From positions 91,626 through 155,625 of the forward strand of contig NZ_CSTD01000003.1 in the NCBI RefSeq assembly GCF_001053185.1: a DNA stretch of 64,000 bases, written 5' to 3'. The translations under genes and the position numbers were made by a program. The stretch is from Mycobacterium bohemicum DSM 44277. Lineage in GTDB: Bacteria; Actinomycetota; Actinomycetes; Mycobacteriales; Mycobacteriaceae. The notes beneath the pieces were generated by a model. The model had not been told where the DNA came from, did no database searches, and worked only from the letters and a program-made list of their open reading frames with translations. Shown one piece after another: positions 1-9,814 of this stretch (position 1 is the first letter of the stretch; each line of letters opens with the position of its first letter).

Positions 1-16
1 CGACGTCTACCTGTAG

Positions 17-571
17 CTAACGCGGATTGTCCAGCGGGATGTCCAGTGCCGACATCGTCGCGGCGAGCCCGTCGTATTGCGTTGTCAGCAAGCAGAATTC
101 GATGAGCTCTCGGCGGTCGAGGTGGCCGGCGAGCTCGCGCCAGGTGCCGGTGGTGACGGTGCGGTCCTTGACGAGTTCGTCCGTCGCGCGCAGCAGCGCG
201 ACCTGGCGGGCGCTCAGCATCCCCGAGAGCCCGTTCGAGGAGTCGGGCCAGGAGAAGATGGCGGCCTGCTTCTGCGCGTCCAGCCCCTGCCTGCGGGCCA
301 TCCGGCGGTGGTGCTGCAGCTCGTATTCGCACGCCCGCAGGTGCCCGACCCGCAGGATCACCAGCTCGCTGTCGGTCGCGGGCAGCCGGCCGCGCAGCAG
401 CCGGCCGCTGTAGACGCTCCACGCCAGGAACAACAGCCGGTGCTGACCCAGCGTGGTGAACAGGTGCATCTCGGGCGCGCCGACCGTGCGCGCGGCCATC
501 TTGGCCATCACCCAGTTGACCGGCCCCAGCTCGCGAAAGCGCCCGGAGGGGATGCGGCCGACGGTGCTCAC
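17..571 (-). CDS. AhpD/carboxymuconolactone decarboxylase-like protein
   Basis: 184 residues, matching Rv0464c. The AhpD-type core is recognisable around residues 65-95: an acidic residue at 69, then Cys81 and His87/His88. The second cysteine of the usual CxxC pair is replaced by Glu84, so a classic AhpD disulfide peroxidase cycle is unlikely. The GTG start overlaps the ramB stop by 4 nt (GTGA), so the gene is translationally coupled to ramB and probably cotranscribed. Family assignment is from motif and context; the substrate is unknown. Confidence 0.82.
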   Translation of the reverse strand: MSTVGRIPSGRFRELGPVNWVMAKMAARTVGAPEMHLFTTLGQHRLLFLAWSVYSGRLLRGRLPATDSELVILRVGHLRACEYELQHHRRMARRQGLDAQKQAAIFSWPDSSNGLSGMLSARQVALLRATDELVKDRTVTTGTWRELAGHLDRRELIEFCLLTTQYDGLAATMSALDIPLDNPR

Positions 572-1992
572 GGTTGCTTCACCAGATACGGCGACACGGT
601 GCTGCGGTGCTCGTCGAGGTCCAGCGCGCGGCCCAGCGCCGGGAACGCCCGCTGGGGGCAGTTGTCGCGTTCGCAGACCCGGCAGCCCGCGCCGATCGGT
701 GTGGCCACTGTTCCTGATTCCCCCGAGACGTCGAGTCCTTCCGAGTACACGAGCCGGTGGGCGTGGCGAAGTTCGCAGCCCAGGCCGATCGCGAAGGTCT
801 TACCGGGCTGACCATACCGGGCGGCGCGGCGCTCCACGGTGCGTGCCACCCACATGTAGTTGCGGCCGTCGGGCATCTGGGCGATCTGCACCAGGATCTT
901 GCCCGGGTTGGCGAACGTCTCGTAGACGTTCCACAGCGGGCAGGTGCCGCCACTGGAGGAGAAGTGAAAGCCCGTGGCGGACTGGCGTTTTGACATGTTT
1001 CCGGCCCGGTCCACCCGGATGAACGAAAACGGCACACCGCGCATCGAGGGCCGCTGCAGCGTGGAGAGCCGGTGCGCGATCGTCTCGTAGCTCACCGAGT
1101 AGAAGGACGACAACCGCTCGACGTCGTAGCGGAAGTTCTCGGCCACGTCGTGGAATTGGCGGTAGGGCAACACCGCCGCGGCGGCGAAGTAGTTGGCCAG
1201 GCCCAGCCGCGCGAGTGTGTGCGACTCGTCGCTGGTGAACTTTCCCTCCTCGACCAACGTGTCGATCAGGTCGCCGTACTCGAGGTAGGCCAGCTCGGCG
1301 GCCAGCTTGAAGACCTGCTGACCCGACGACAGGTGATTGCTGATCTCGAGCGTCTTGGTGCGCGGGTCGTAGCGGTGCAGCACGGTGTCACCGAGGTCGA
1401 TCCGCCGGGTGATGTGCACCCCGTGCACCTCGGTGAGCCGGCGGGTCAGCTCGCGGGCCAGGTCCCCGTGGTGCAGGCGCATCTTGATGGTGAGCTCCTC
1501 GGCGGCGGTGTCGAGCTCGTGCAGGTAGTTCTGCCGCTGGTAGAAGTAGTCGCGCACCTCCTCGTGGGGCATGGTGATCGACCCGGTGCCGCTGCCGTCG
1601 GAAAAGCGCTCCTCGGTGGCGGCGGCCAGCTGCGCGGTGGTGATGCGGTAGCGGCGGTGCAGGTTGACGACGGCGCGGGCGAAGTCGGGGTGGGCGCCGA
1701 CCACCTCGGCGACCTCCGTCGCGTCGACGTCCATGTCGAGGTCGCGGTCCATGGTGACCTCGCGCAGCTCGGCGACCAGCCGGGTGTCGTCCTGGGAGGC
1801 GAAGAAGGTCGCGTCCACCCCGAAGACCTCGGTGATGCGCAGCAACACGGCCACCGTCAGGGGGCGCACGTCGTGCTCGATCTGGTTGAGGTAGCTCGGG
1901 GAGATGTCGAGCATCTGGGCCAGGGCGGCCTGGCTGAACCCGCGCTCGCTGCGGAGTTGGCGCACACGGGCGCCGACGAAGGTCTTGGCCAT
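568..1992 (-). CDS. ramB: RamB, regulator of acetate/glyoxylate metabolism
   Basis: 474 residues. An XRE-type helix-turn-helix lies at residues 7-60, followed by the ImmA/IrrE-like region and the short-chain fatty-acyl regulator C-terminal domain. That domain carries a cysteine cluster (Cys437, Cys440, Cys445) that could bind metal or sense redox state. RamB in M. tuberculosis and Corynebacterium represses its own gene and the glyoxylate-shunt genes; icl1 lies 1.2 kb away on the other strand. A TGCAAAGTT box sits 24 bp upstream of the start, consistent with autoregulation. Length and order match Rv0465c. Confidence 0.93.
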   Translation of the reverse strand: MAKTFVGARVRQLRSERGFSQAALAQMLDISPSYLNQIEHDVRPLTVAVLLRITEVFGVDATFFASQDDTRLVAELREVTMDRDLDMDVDATEVAEVVGAHPDFARAVVNLHRRYRITTAQLAAATEERFSDGSGTGSITMPHEEVRDYFYQRQNYLHELDTAAEELTIKMRLHHGDLARELTRRLTEVHGVHITRRIDLGDTVLHRYDPRTKTLEISNHLSSGQQVFKLAAELAYLEYGDLIDTLVEEGKFTSDESHTLARLGLANYFAAAAVLPYRQFHDVAENFRYDVERLSSFYSVSYETIAHRLSTLQRPSMRGVPFSFIRVDRAGNMSKRQSATGFHFSSSGGTCPLWNVYETFANPGKILVQIAQMPDGRNYMWVARTVERRAARYGQPGKTFAIGLGCELRHAHRLVYSEGLDVSGESGTVATPIGAGCRVCERDNCPQRAFPALGRALDLDEHRSTVSPYLVKQP

Positions 1993-2015
1993 GACCGCCC
2001 CAGCGTACCGGCCGC

Positions 2016-2024
2016 TGCAAAGTT
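2016..2024 (-). promoter_or_regulatory. Candidate RamB box upstream of ramB
   Basis: The minus strand reads AACTTTGCA, the core of the box described for RamB in Corynebacterium glutamicum. It lies 24-32 bp upstream of the ramB start codon, where bound RamB would block its own promoter. The operator role is inferred from the motif and position. Confidence 0.5.
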
Positions 2025-2156
2025 GTGCTTAGCAGAGTTCACAGCGGCCTGGGTCGAGTCGCAATTGGTATTTGACTGGCGTGGTTGGCATGATTCGCAT
2101 CGGGGCTCCGCGAGACGACTGGGGGCCGCGGGTGGAATGTGAACTGGAGCGATGCC

Positions 2157-2951
2157 GTGAGCCTGGACAAAACACTGATGCCGGTGCCCGACGGCCACCC
2201 GGACGTGTTCGGACGCGAATGGCCGCTCCGCGTCGGCGACATCGACCGCGCCGGCCGGCTGCGGCTGGACGCGGCGGCCCGGCACATCCAGGACATCGGC
2301 CAGGACCAGCTGCGCGAGATGGGCTTCGAGGAGACCCACCCGCTGTGGATCGTGCGTCGCACCATGGTCGACCTGATCCGGCCGATCGAGTTCCAGGACA
2401 TGCTCCGCCTGCGCAGGTGGTGTTCGGGGACCTCCAACCGGTGGTGTGAGATGCGCGTTCGGATCGACGGCCGCAAGGGCGGCCTGATCGAGTCCGAGGC
2501 CTTCTGGATCAACATCAACCGGGACACCCAGATGCCGTCGCGCATCGCCGACGACTTCCTGGCGGGCCTGCACAAGACCACGGACGTCACCCGCCTGCGC
2601 TGGAAGGGGTACCTCAAGCCGGGCGGGCGCGACGACGCGGCCGAGATCCACGAATTCCCCGTGCGGGTGACCGACATCGACCTGTTCGACCACATGAACA
2701 ACTCGGTCTACTGGAGCGTCATCGAGGACTACCTGGCGTCGCATCCCGAGCTGATGAGCTGGCCGCTGCGCACCACCATCGAGCACGAGGCGCCGGTCGC
2801 GCTGGGCGACAAGCTGGAGATCATCTCCCACGTCCACCCGGCCGGCTCCACCGAGCAATTCGGCCCCGGCCTGGCCGATCGCACTGTTACAACGCTCACA
2901 TACGCGGTCGGCGACGAGACGAAAGCCGTCGCGGCGCTGTTCGCCCTCTGA
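2157..2951 (+). CDS. Acyl-ACP thioesterase-like protein (Rv0466 family)
   Basis: 264 residues with a double hot-dog acyl-ACP thioesterase fold. The second half contains DIDLFDHMNNSVYW, the family's conserved His/Asn region. It should hydrolyse an acyl thioester and so release fatty acids, in the cytosol; chain-length preference cannot be read from sequence. The GTG at 2157 was chosen because GGAG lies 7 nt upstream and the N-terminus (VSLDK) matches Rv0466; a GTG at 2139 is in frame. It lies between ramB and icl1. Confidence 0.88.
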   Translation: MSLDKTLMPVPDGHPDVFGREWPLRVGDIDRAGRLRLDAAARHIQDIGQDQLREMGFEETHPLWIVRRTMVDLIRPIEFQDMLRLRRWCSGTSNRWCEMRVRIDGRKGGLIESEAFWININRDTQMPSRIADDFLAGLHKTTDVTRLRWKGYLKPGGRDDAAEIHEFPVRVTDIDLFDHMNNSVYWSVIEDYLASHPELMSWPLRTTIEHEAPVALGDKLEIISHVHPAGSTEQFGPGLADRTVTTLTYAVGDETKAVAALFAL

Positions 2952-3047
2952 TTGCCGCCGCCCGGCGCCGATTGCCCGAATGACCTGCGGATTTAGGTTA
3001 CCGGCCGGTAGCTTCTGAAACGGTTAAGTCCTTGGCCGCCTTCGCAA

Positions 3048-3059
3048 GGTTTGCAAACC
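3048..3059. promoter_or_regulatory. Candidate RamB operator upstream of icl1
   Basis: GGTTTGCAAACC is a perfect 12-bp palindrome about 160 bp upstream of the isocitrate lyase start, in a 269-bp gap. It contains the TTTGCAAA core of known RamB sites. Since ramB is the neighbouring regulator and icl1 a known RamB target, this is the best operator candidate here. Confidence 0.55.
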
Positions 3060-3220
3060 GGGGCCGCGGTGTGGCTGAAATTCGCAACTGAAACGGGTGG
3101 ACCTGCGACGATGCGCTGTGCCATGGTCGAGTTAGCACACCAGTGAAGTTGAGCCGCCAGCTACCGCCGGTGAGGCCTCAGCTAAGCCAAACAGTGAAGA
3201 TCGTTAAGGAGCAATGCCAC

Positions 3221-4507
3221 ATGTCTGTCGTTGGCCAACCGAAGAGCGCCGAGCAGATCCAGCAGGACTGGGACACCAACCCGCGCTGGAAGGACATCAC
3301 CCGCACCTACACCGCCGAGGACGTCGTCGCGCTCCAGGGCAGCGTGGTCGAGGAGTACACCCTGGCCCGCCGCGGCGCCGAGGTGCTGTGGGACGAACTG
3401 CACGACCTGGAGTGGGTCAACGCGCTGGGCGCGCTGACCGGCAACCAGGCCGTCCAGCAGGTCCGCGCCGGCCTCAAGGCCATCTACCTGTCGGGCTGGC
3501 AGGTCGCCGGTGACGCGAACCTGTCCGGCCACACCTACCCCGACCAGAGCCTGTACCCGGCCAACTCGGTGCCGCAGGTGGTGCGCCGCATCAACAACGC
3601 GCTGTTGCGCGCCGACCAGATCGCCACGCTCGAGGGCGACACCTCGGTGGAGAACTGGCTGGCCCCGATCGTCGCCGACGGCGAGGCCGGTTTCGGTGGC
3701 GCGCTCAACGTGTTCGAGCTGCAGAAGGCCATGATCGCCGCCGGTGTCGCGGGGACCCACTGGGAGGACCAGCTGGCGTCGGAGAAGAAGTGCGGCCACC
3801 TGGGTGGCAAGGTGCTGATCCCGACCCAGCAGCACATCCGCACCCTGACCTCGGCCCGGCTGGCCGCCGACGTGTGCGACGTCCCGACCCTGGTGATCGC
3901 CCGCACAGACGCCGAGGCGGCCACGCTGATCACCTCGGACGTCGACGAGGCCGACCGGCCGTTCATCACCGGCGAGCGGACCCGCGAGGGTTTCTACCGG
4001 ACCCGCAACGGCGTCGACCCCTGCATCGCGCGGGCCAAGGCCTACGCCCCGTACGCCGACCTGATCTGGATGGAGACCGGCACCCCGGACCTCGAGCTGG
4101 CGCGCACGTTCGCCGAGGCGGTCAAGGCGGAATACCCCGACCAGATGCTGGCCTACAACTGCTCGCCGTCGTTCAACTGGCGCAAGCACCTGGACGACAG
4201 CACCATCGCGAAGTTCCAGAAGGAGCTTGCCGCAATGGGATTCAAGTTCCAGTTCATCACGCTGGCCGGCTTCCACGCGCTGAACTACTCGATGTTCGAC
4301 CTGGCCTACGGCTACGCCCGCAACCAGATGAGCGCGTACGTCGAGCTGCAGGAGCGCGAGTTCGCCGCCGAGGAGCGGGGCTACACCGCGACCAAGCACC
4401 AGCGCGAGGTCGGCGCGGGGTACTTCGACCGCATCGCCACCACGGTCGACCCCAACTCCTCGACCACGGCGCTGACCGGCTCCACCGAGGAGGGCCAGTT
4501 CCACTGA
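3221..4507 (+). CDS. icl1: Isocitrate lyase 1
   Basis: 428 residues, the length of M. tuberculosis Icl1. It splits isocitrate into glyoxylate and succinate (glyoxylate shunt) and usually also acts as methylisocitrate lyase on propionyl-CoA carbon. The catalytic signature KKCGHLGGK is present with Cys191 as the active-site base, and the mobile C-terminal segment ends in EEGQFH. The ATG at 3221 is preceded by AAGGAG with a 9-nt spacer; the frame is open further upstream, but the N-terminus MSVVG matches the family. A RamB-type palindrome lies upstream and fadB2 follows, as in other mycobacteria. Confidence 0.97.
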   Translation: MSVVGQPKSAEQIQQDWDTNPRWKDITRTYTAEDVVALQGSVVEEYTLARRGAEVLWDELHDLEWVNALGALTGNQAVQQVRAGLKAIYLSGWQVAGDANLSGHTYPDQSLYPANSVPQVVRRINNALLRADQIATLEGDTSVENWLAPIVADGEAGFGGALNVFELQKAMIAAGVAGTHWEDQLASEKKCGHLGGKVLIPTQQHIRTLTSARLAADVCDVPTLVIARTDAEAATLITSDVDEADRPFITGERTREGFYRTRNGVDPCIARAKAYAPYADLIWMETGTPDLELARTFAEAVKAEYPDQMLAYNCSPSFNWRKHLDDSTIAKFQKELAAMGFKFQFITLAGFHALNYSMFDLAYGYARNQMSAYVELQEREFAAEERGYTATKHQREVGAGYFDRIATTVDPNSSTTALTGSTEEGQFH

Positions 4508-4521
4508 GTTAGTCTGCCGAC

Positions 4522-4571
4522 CAGACGCAGAATCGCACTCCTGGACCCCAGGAGATGCGATTCTGCGTCTG
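4522..4571. repeat. Long palindrome, REP/MITE-like (copy 1)
   Basis: A 50-nt hairpin between icl1 and fadB2. The 16-nt outer arms CAGACGCAGAATCGCA and TGCGATTCTGCGTCTG pair perfectly; inside them 7-nt arms (CTCCTGG/CCAGGAG) enclose a 3-nt loop, with one unpaired base. No T-run follows, so it is a poor intrinsic terminator. The same outer arms recur at 60436-60497 inside resB, showing this is a dispersed element and not a site specific to icl1. Confidence 0.85.
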
Positions 4572-4596
4572 CTCGCGGGTTTGAGAGGAGTGGTGC

Positions 4597-5451
4597 ATGG
4601 CGATCGACCGCGTAGGCGTCGTGGGGGCCGGGCAGATGGGATCCGGCATCGCCGAGGTCTCGATCCGCGCCGGCGTCGCGGTGACGGTGTTCGAGCCCAC
4701 CGAGGCGCTGATCACCGCCGGCCGCAACCGCGTGACCAAGTCGCTGGAGCGCGGCGTGAGCGCCGGCAAGGTGACCGAGCGGGAGCGCGACCGCGCGCTG
4801 GACCTGCTCAGCTTCACCACCGACATCGCTGACCTGGCCGACCGCCAGCTGGTCATCGAGGCGATCGTCGAGGACGAGGCCGTCAAGGCGGAGATCTTCG
4901 CCGAACTGGACCGGGTCGTCACGGACCCCGACGCCGTGCTGGCGTCGAACACGTCGAGCATCCCGATCATGAAGATCGCCGCGGCGACCAAGAACCCGCA
5001 GCGCGTGCTGGGGCTGCACTTCTTCAACCCGGTCCCGGTGCTGCCGCTGGTCGAATTGGTCTGCACGCTGGTGACCGACGAAGCCGCCGCCGCCCGCACC
5101 GAGGAGTTCGCGGGCGCGGTCCTGGGCAAACAGGTGGTGCGGTGCTCCGACAGGTCCGGCTTCGTGGTGAACGCCCTGCTGGTGCCCTACCTGCTCTCGG
5201 CGATCCGGATGGTCGAGGCGGGTATCGCCACCGTTGAGGACGTCGACAAGGCCGTCGTCGCGGGCCTCTCGCACCCCATGGGCCCGCTGCGGCTGTCCGA
5301 CCTCGTCGGCCTCGACACCCTCAAACTGATCGCGGACAAGATGTTCGAGGAATTCAAGGAGCCGCACTACGGCCCGCCGCCGTTGCTGCTGCGCATGGTG
5401 GAGGCGGGCCGGCTGGGCAAAAAGTCGGGTCAGGGCTTTTACAAGTACTGA
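4597..5451 (+). CDS. fadB2: 3-hydroxybutyryl-CoA dehydrogenase FadB2
   Basis: 284 residues. It oxidises 3-hydroxyacyl-CoA to 3-ketoacyl-CoA with NAD(P), the beta-oxidation step, or runs in reverse. The N-terminal Rossmann motif VGAGQMGSGIAE (from residue 7) binds NAD. GLHFFNPVPVLPLVE carries the catalytic His, and the C-terminal dimerisation domain ends in KKSGQGFYKY. GAGAGGAG lies just before the ATG. It follows icl1, linking fatty-acid breakdown to the glyoxylate shunt. Confidence 0.94.
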   Translation: MAIDRVGVVGAGQMGSGIAEVSIRAGVAVTVFEPTEALITAGRNRVTKSLERGVSAGKVTERERDRALDLLSFTTDIADLADRQLVIEAIVEDEAVKAEIFAELDRVVTDPDAVLASNTSSIPIMKIAAATKNPQRVLGLHFFNPVPVLPLVELVCTLVTDEAAAARTEEFAGAVLGKQVVRCSDRSGFVVNALLVPYLLSAIRMVEAGIATVEDVDKAVVAGLSHPMGPLRLSDLVGLDTLKLIADKMFEEFKEPHYGPPPLLLRMVEAGRLGKKSGQGFYKY

Positions 5452-5512
5452 CACGCGCCGACGGCGGCCCTGCGGGACTGCGAATTAGTGTGATCTAGTC
5501 GAGCGGACTTTT

Positions 5513-6440
<928 letters not shown>

Positions 6441-6473
6441 CCGGCCGCGGGTGCCGAGGGCGCGGGCCGCCGC

Positions 6474-7337
6474 TCACTTCTCGCAGGTGAACTGGCAGAC
6501 GTCGGTGTAGCCCTGGCGGAACAGCTTCGCGCAGCCGGTCAGGTACTTCATGTAGCGGTCGTAGACAACTTGTGACTGGATGGCGATGGCCTGCTCTTTG
6601 TTCGCCTCCAGCGCGGCGGCCCAGATTTCCAGCGTCCGGGCGTAGTGCAGCTGCAGCGACTGGGTCCGGGTCACGGTGAAGCCGGCGGTTTCGGCGTGCT
6701 CTTCGACCGACGGAATCGTCGGCAGCCAGCCACCCGGGAAGATCTCGGCCAGGATGAACTGGGTGAAGTGAACGATCTCGTGGGTCAGCGTATTGCCCTG
6801 CGCCCTGGCGTCTTTGAACGTGGGACGGCAGATCGTGTGCAGCAGCATGACCCCGTCGGCCGGCAGCACCCGGTGGGCCATGTCGAAGAAGTGGCCCCAG
6901 CGCTGGCGACCGAAGTGCTCGAAGGCGCCGATCGAGACGATGCGGTCGACGGGCTCGTCGAACTTCTCCCAGCCCTCCAACAGCACCCGGCGGGAGCGGG
7001 GGGTGTCCATCTCGGTGAACATGGTCTGGACGTGCTTGGCCTGGTTCTCGGACAGCGTCAGCCCGACGACGTTGACGTCGTATTTCTCGATCGCGCGCCG
7101 CACGGTGGCGCCCCAACCGCAGCCCACGTCCAGCAGCGTCATGCCCGGCTCGAGGTGCAATTTGCCCAGTGCCAGGTCGATCTTGGCGATCTGCGCCTCT
7201 TCCAGGGTCATGTCGTCCCGCTCGAAGTACGCGCAGCTGTAGGTCTGCGTGGGGTCGAGGAACAACCGGAAGAAGTCGTCGGACAGATCGTAGTGGGCCT
7301 GCACATTCCCGAAATGCGGCGTGAGTTGCACGGACAT
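6474..7337 (-). CDS. pcaA: Cyclopropane mycolic acid synthase PcaA
   Basis: 287 residues. PcaA puts the proximal cis-cyclopropane on alpha-mycolates using SAM; loss alters cording and persistence in M. tuberculosis. The SAM motif LLDVGCGWGAT, the active-site signature GAFEHF and the family's C-terminal LTGCAKLFRQGYTD block are present. The ATG at 7337 gives the family N-terminus MSVQLTPHFGN; the frame is open upstream, but the added residues look like non-coding translation. The 200 bp upstream to the TetR stop hold no gene. Confidence 0.94.
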   Translation of the reverse strand: MSVQLTPHFGNVQAHYDLSDDFFRLFLDPTQTYSCAYFERDDMTLEEAQIAKIDLALGKLHLEPGMTLLDVGCGWGATVRRAIEKYDVNVVGLTLSENQAKHVQTMFTEMDTPRSRRVLLEGWEKFDEPVDRIVSIGAFEHFGRQRWGHFFDMAHRVLPADGVMLLHTICRPTFKDARAQGNTLTHEIVHFTQFILAEIFPGGWLPTIPSVEEHAETAGFTVTRTQSLQLHYARTLEIWAAALEANKEQAIAIQSQVVYDRYMKYLTGCAKLFRQGYTDVCQFTCEK

Positions 7338-7537
7338 AACCAAGTGGGCCTTTCTGTATGCGGACGTGGTGAAGGGGTGCGCCGCCGGCACAACCCGCCT
7401 ACCCCCGATGCATCCCCTGCATGCTAGCGGTTCGGGCGGCCGAAGTCGCATCCACAAAGCCGGACATGCGTCACATTTCGGCGACGGGCGTCAACCCATT
7501 CCCGCCCGTCAGGGGCTTATCCGGGCCTGTTCGAGGC

Positions 7538-8266
7538 CTATTCCGGTTCGTGCTCTCGCGGCGGCACGATCGGGGACGGGTGCGGCTGCTCGCGGAACTT
7601 CTCCAGCGACCCGCCCGCCTCGACGATCCCGCACAGCGCGCTCCAGCTCAGCATGGTCAGGTAGTCGATCAGCTCGTCGGCGGTCATCCGGGGATCGGAA
7701 ATCCAGGAGTGGGTCGCCAGCTGCACGCCGCCGACGATCATGTAGGCCCACGGCTCCACGCCGCCGGTGTCCATCCCCGCCTGCTGCATGCGGCGGCGCA
7801 ACAGCATCGAGAGCATCCGGGCGATGATGCGCTCGGAGTCGGCGATCACCTTGCTCTTGGTGGGTGAGCTGTTGGCCATCACGAACCGATACGGCTCGGG
7901 TTCGTCGGCCACGGTTTCCACGTAGACGCGGATGACCTCGCGGGTCAGGTCGAAACCGTCGAGGCTCGACGTCAGGGCACCCGCCATGTTGGGGATCAGG
8001 GTCGACTGCGCGAACCGCATCAGCACGGCGGTCGTGAGGTCGTTCTTGTCGACGAAGTAGCGGTACAGCACGGTCTTGGAGACGCCGATCGCGGCGGCTA
8101 TCTCGTCCATGCTCAGGAAGCGGCCGTGCTCCCGGATGGCGACGATCGTGCCGTCAACCAACTCATTGCGGCGCTCCACCTTGTGCTGATGCCAGCGCCG
8201 TTTGCGACCATCCATCTTCACGGTCACGCCGAGATTTGCTCTGCCACTGTCGCCGATTCCATTCAC
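7538..8266 (-). CDS. TetR-family transcriptional regulator
   Basis: About 242 residues, matching Rv0472c. The N-terminal HTH reads MDEIAAAIGVSKTVLYRYF; the rest is a helical ligand-binding domain typical of TetR, with no recognisable ligand signature. The start is uncertain: the GTG at 8266 has AAGG 7 nt upstream, while an ATG at 8215 would give 225 residues and keep the whole HTH. It is divergent from the DUF445 gene at 8384 and upstream of pcaA, so both are plausible targets. Confidence 0.85.
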   Translation of the reverse strand: MNGIGDSGRANLGVTVKMDGRKRRWHQHKVERRNELVDGTIVAIREHGRFLSMDEIAAAIGVSKTVLYRYFVDKNDLTTAVLMRFAQSTLIPNMAGALTSSLDGFDLTREVIRVYVETVADEPEPYRFVMANSSPTKSKVIADSERIIARMLSMLLRRRMQQAGMDTGGVEPWAYMIVGGVQLATHSWISDPRMTADELIDYLTMLSWSALCGIVEAGGSLEKFREQPHPSPIVPPREHEPE

Positions 8267-8383
8267 TAGACGACCTTGATAGTACGGCTTGTCGGGCCTT
8301 GCCCACCGCATGGCCGCGCGCGTGCAGTGGCCCGCTCAGCGGTGTCTTCACATCAAATCGTCGCGGCGATACATGATGGACAC

Positions 8384-9730
8384 GTGGCACACAGAGCCCT
8401 GGACGGCTTCTCACCCGCGGCCGAACCGTCGCCCCCACGGGCGCACGCGTCCCTCGCGGAGTCCTTTGCCGGCGCCGACCCCCAGGCCGACGCGCAGCGC
8501 CGGACGGCGCTGCGGCGGATGAAGGTCGTGGCGCTGGGCTTCCTGATCGGTGCCACCGGTGTGTTCCTGGCCTGCCGGTGGGCGCAGGCCCAGGGCGGCG
8601 CCGACGCCTGGGTCGGCTATGTGGGAGCGGCCGCGGAGGCGGGGATGGTGGGCGCCCTCGCGGACTGGTTCGCGGTCACCGCGCTGTTCAAACACCCGCT
8701 GGGCATCCCGATCCCGCACACCGCGATCATCAAACGCAAGAAAGACCAGCTCGGAGAGGGCCTGGGCACCTTCGTCCGGGAGAACTTCCTCCCCCCGCCG
8801 GTGGTCGAGACCAAGTTGCGCGACGCCGAGGTGCCCGGGCGGCTCGGCAAGTGGCTGTCGGACACCGCGCACGCCCAACGGGTGGCGGCGGAGGCCGCGA
8901 CGGTGCTGCGGGTGCTGGTGGAACTGCTGCGGGACGACGACGTCCAGCACGTGATCGATCGGATGATCGTGCGGCGCATCGCCGAGCCGCAGTGGGGCCC
9001 CCCGGTCGGGCGGGTGCTGGCGACCCTGCTGGCCGAGAACCGGCAGGAGGCCCTGATCCAATTGCTGGCCGACCGGGCGTTCCAATGGTCGCTGAACGCG
9101 GGGGAGATCATCCAGCGCGTCGTCGAGCGTGACTCGCCCAGCTGGTCGCCGCGGTTCGTCGACCACCTCGTCGGCGACCGCATCCACCGCGAGTTGATGG
9201 ACTTCACCGACAAGGTCCGGCGCAACCCCGACCACGAACTGCGGCGCTCGGCCACCCGCTTCCTGTTCGAGTTCGCCGACGACCTGCAGCACGACACGGC
9301 GACGATCGCGCGCGCCGACGAGATCAAAGATCAGCTGATGGCCCGCGACGAGATCGCCAACGCCGCCGCGACGGCGTGGAAGACCCTCAAGAGGCTGGTG
9401 CTCGAAGGGGTCGACGACCCGTCCAGCGCGCTGCGCAGCCGGATCACGGACACGGTCGTCCAAATCGGCGAATCGCTGCGCGACGACGCCGAACTGCGCG
9501 ACAAGGTCGACAACTGGCTGGTGCGCGCGGCCCAGCACCTGGTCTCCCAGTACGGGGTCGAGATCACCGCCATCATCACCGACACGATCGAGCGCTGGGA
9601 CGCCGGCGAAGCCAGCCGGCGCATCGAGCTGCACGTCGGACGCGACCTGCAGTTCATCCGGATCAATGGCACCGTGGTGGGGTCGCTGGCGGGCCTGGTC
9701 ATCTACACCGTCGGGCAGCTGCTCTTCTAG
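8384..9730 (+). CDS. DUF445 membrane protein (Rv0473 family)
   Basis: About 448 residues from the GTG at 8384; a longer frame exists but the upstream part looks non-coding. A transmembrane helix lies near residues 46-65, followed by the DUF445 signature (GALADWFAVTALFKHPLGIPI). A long helical, charged middle region ends in a C-terminal hydrophobic helix, VGSLAGLVIYTVGQLLF. Probably an inner-membrane protein with a large cytosolic helical domain; no biochemical function is established. Upstream and divergent is the TetR gene. Confidence 0.85.
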   Translation: MAHRALDGFSPAAEPSPPRAHASLAESFAGADPQADAQRRTALRRMKVVALGFLIGATGVFLACRWAQAQGGADAWVGYVGAAAEAGMVGALADWFAVTALFKHPLGIPIPHTAIIKRKKDQLGEGLGTFVRENFLPPPVVETKLRDAEVPGRLGKWLSDTAHAQRVAAEAATVLRVLVELLRDDDVQHVIDRMIVRRIAEPQWGPPVGRVLATLLAENRQEALIQLLADRAFQWSLNAGEIIQRVVERDSPSWSPRFVDHLVGDRIHRELMDFTDKVRRNPDHELRRSATRFLFEFADDLQHDTATIARADEIKDQLMARDEIANAAATAWKTLKRLVLEGVDDPSSALRSRITDTVVQIGESLRDDAELRDKVDNWLVRAAQHLVSQYGVEITAIITDTIERWDAGEASRRIELHVGRDLQFIRINGTVVGSLAGLVIYTVGQLLF

Positions 9731-9738
9731 GGGTGCTA

Positions 9739-9766
9739 ACAAGTGCTTGCAAAAGCAAGCACTTGT
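9739..9766. promoter_or_regulatory. Perfect 12-bp inverted repeat before the XRE gene
   Basis: ACAAGTGCTTGC and GCAAGCACTTGT are separated by AAAA. The repeat starts 8 bp after the DUF445 stop and ends 48 bp before the XRE-regulator start. There is no T-run, so it fits an operator better than a terminator. The downstream regulator is the natural candidate ligand (autoregulation); this is inference. Confidence 0.6.
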
Positions 9767-9814
9767 GATTAGTCTGACGAGGTCTTGATCACCCGTCCGG
9801 CCCAGGAGTACGCA

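Noticed and set aside
4522..4571. Palindrome considered as the icl1 terminator
   Set aside because: No T-run follows and the same arms recur inside resB, so a dispersed repeat explains it better, though it may still slow polymerase.
7509..7751. Small minus-strand frame at the position of Rv0471c
   Set aside because: It lies over the TetR 3' end in another frame with no supporting signal.
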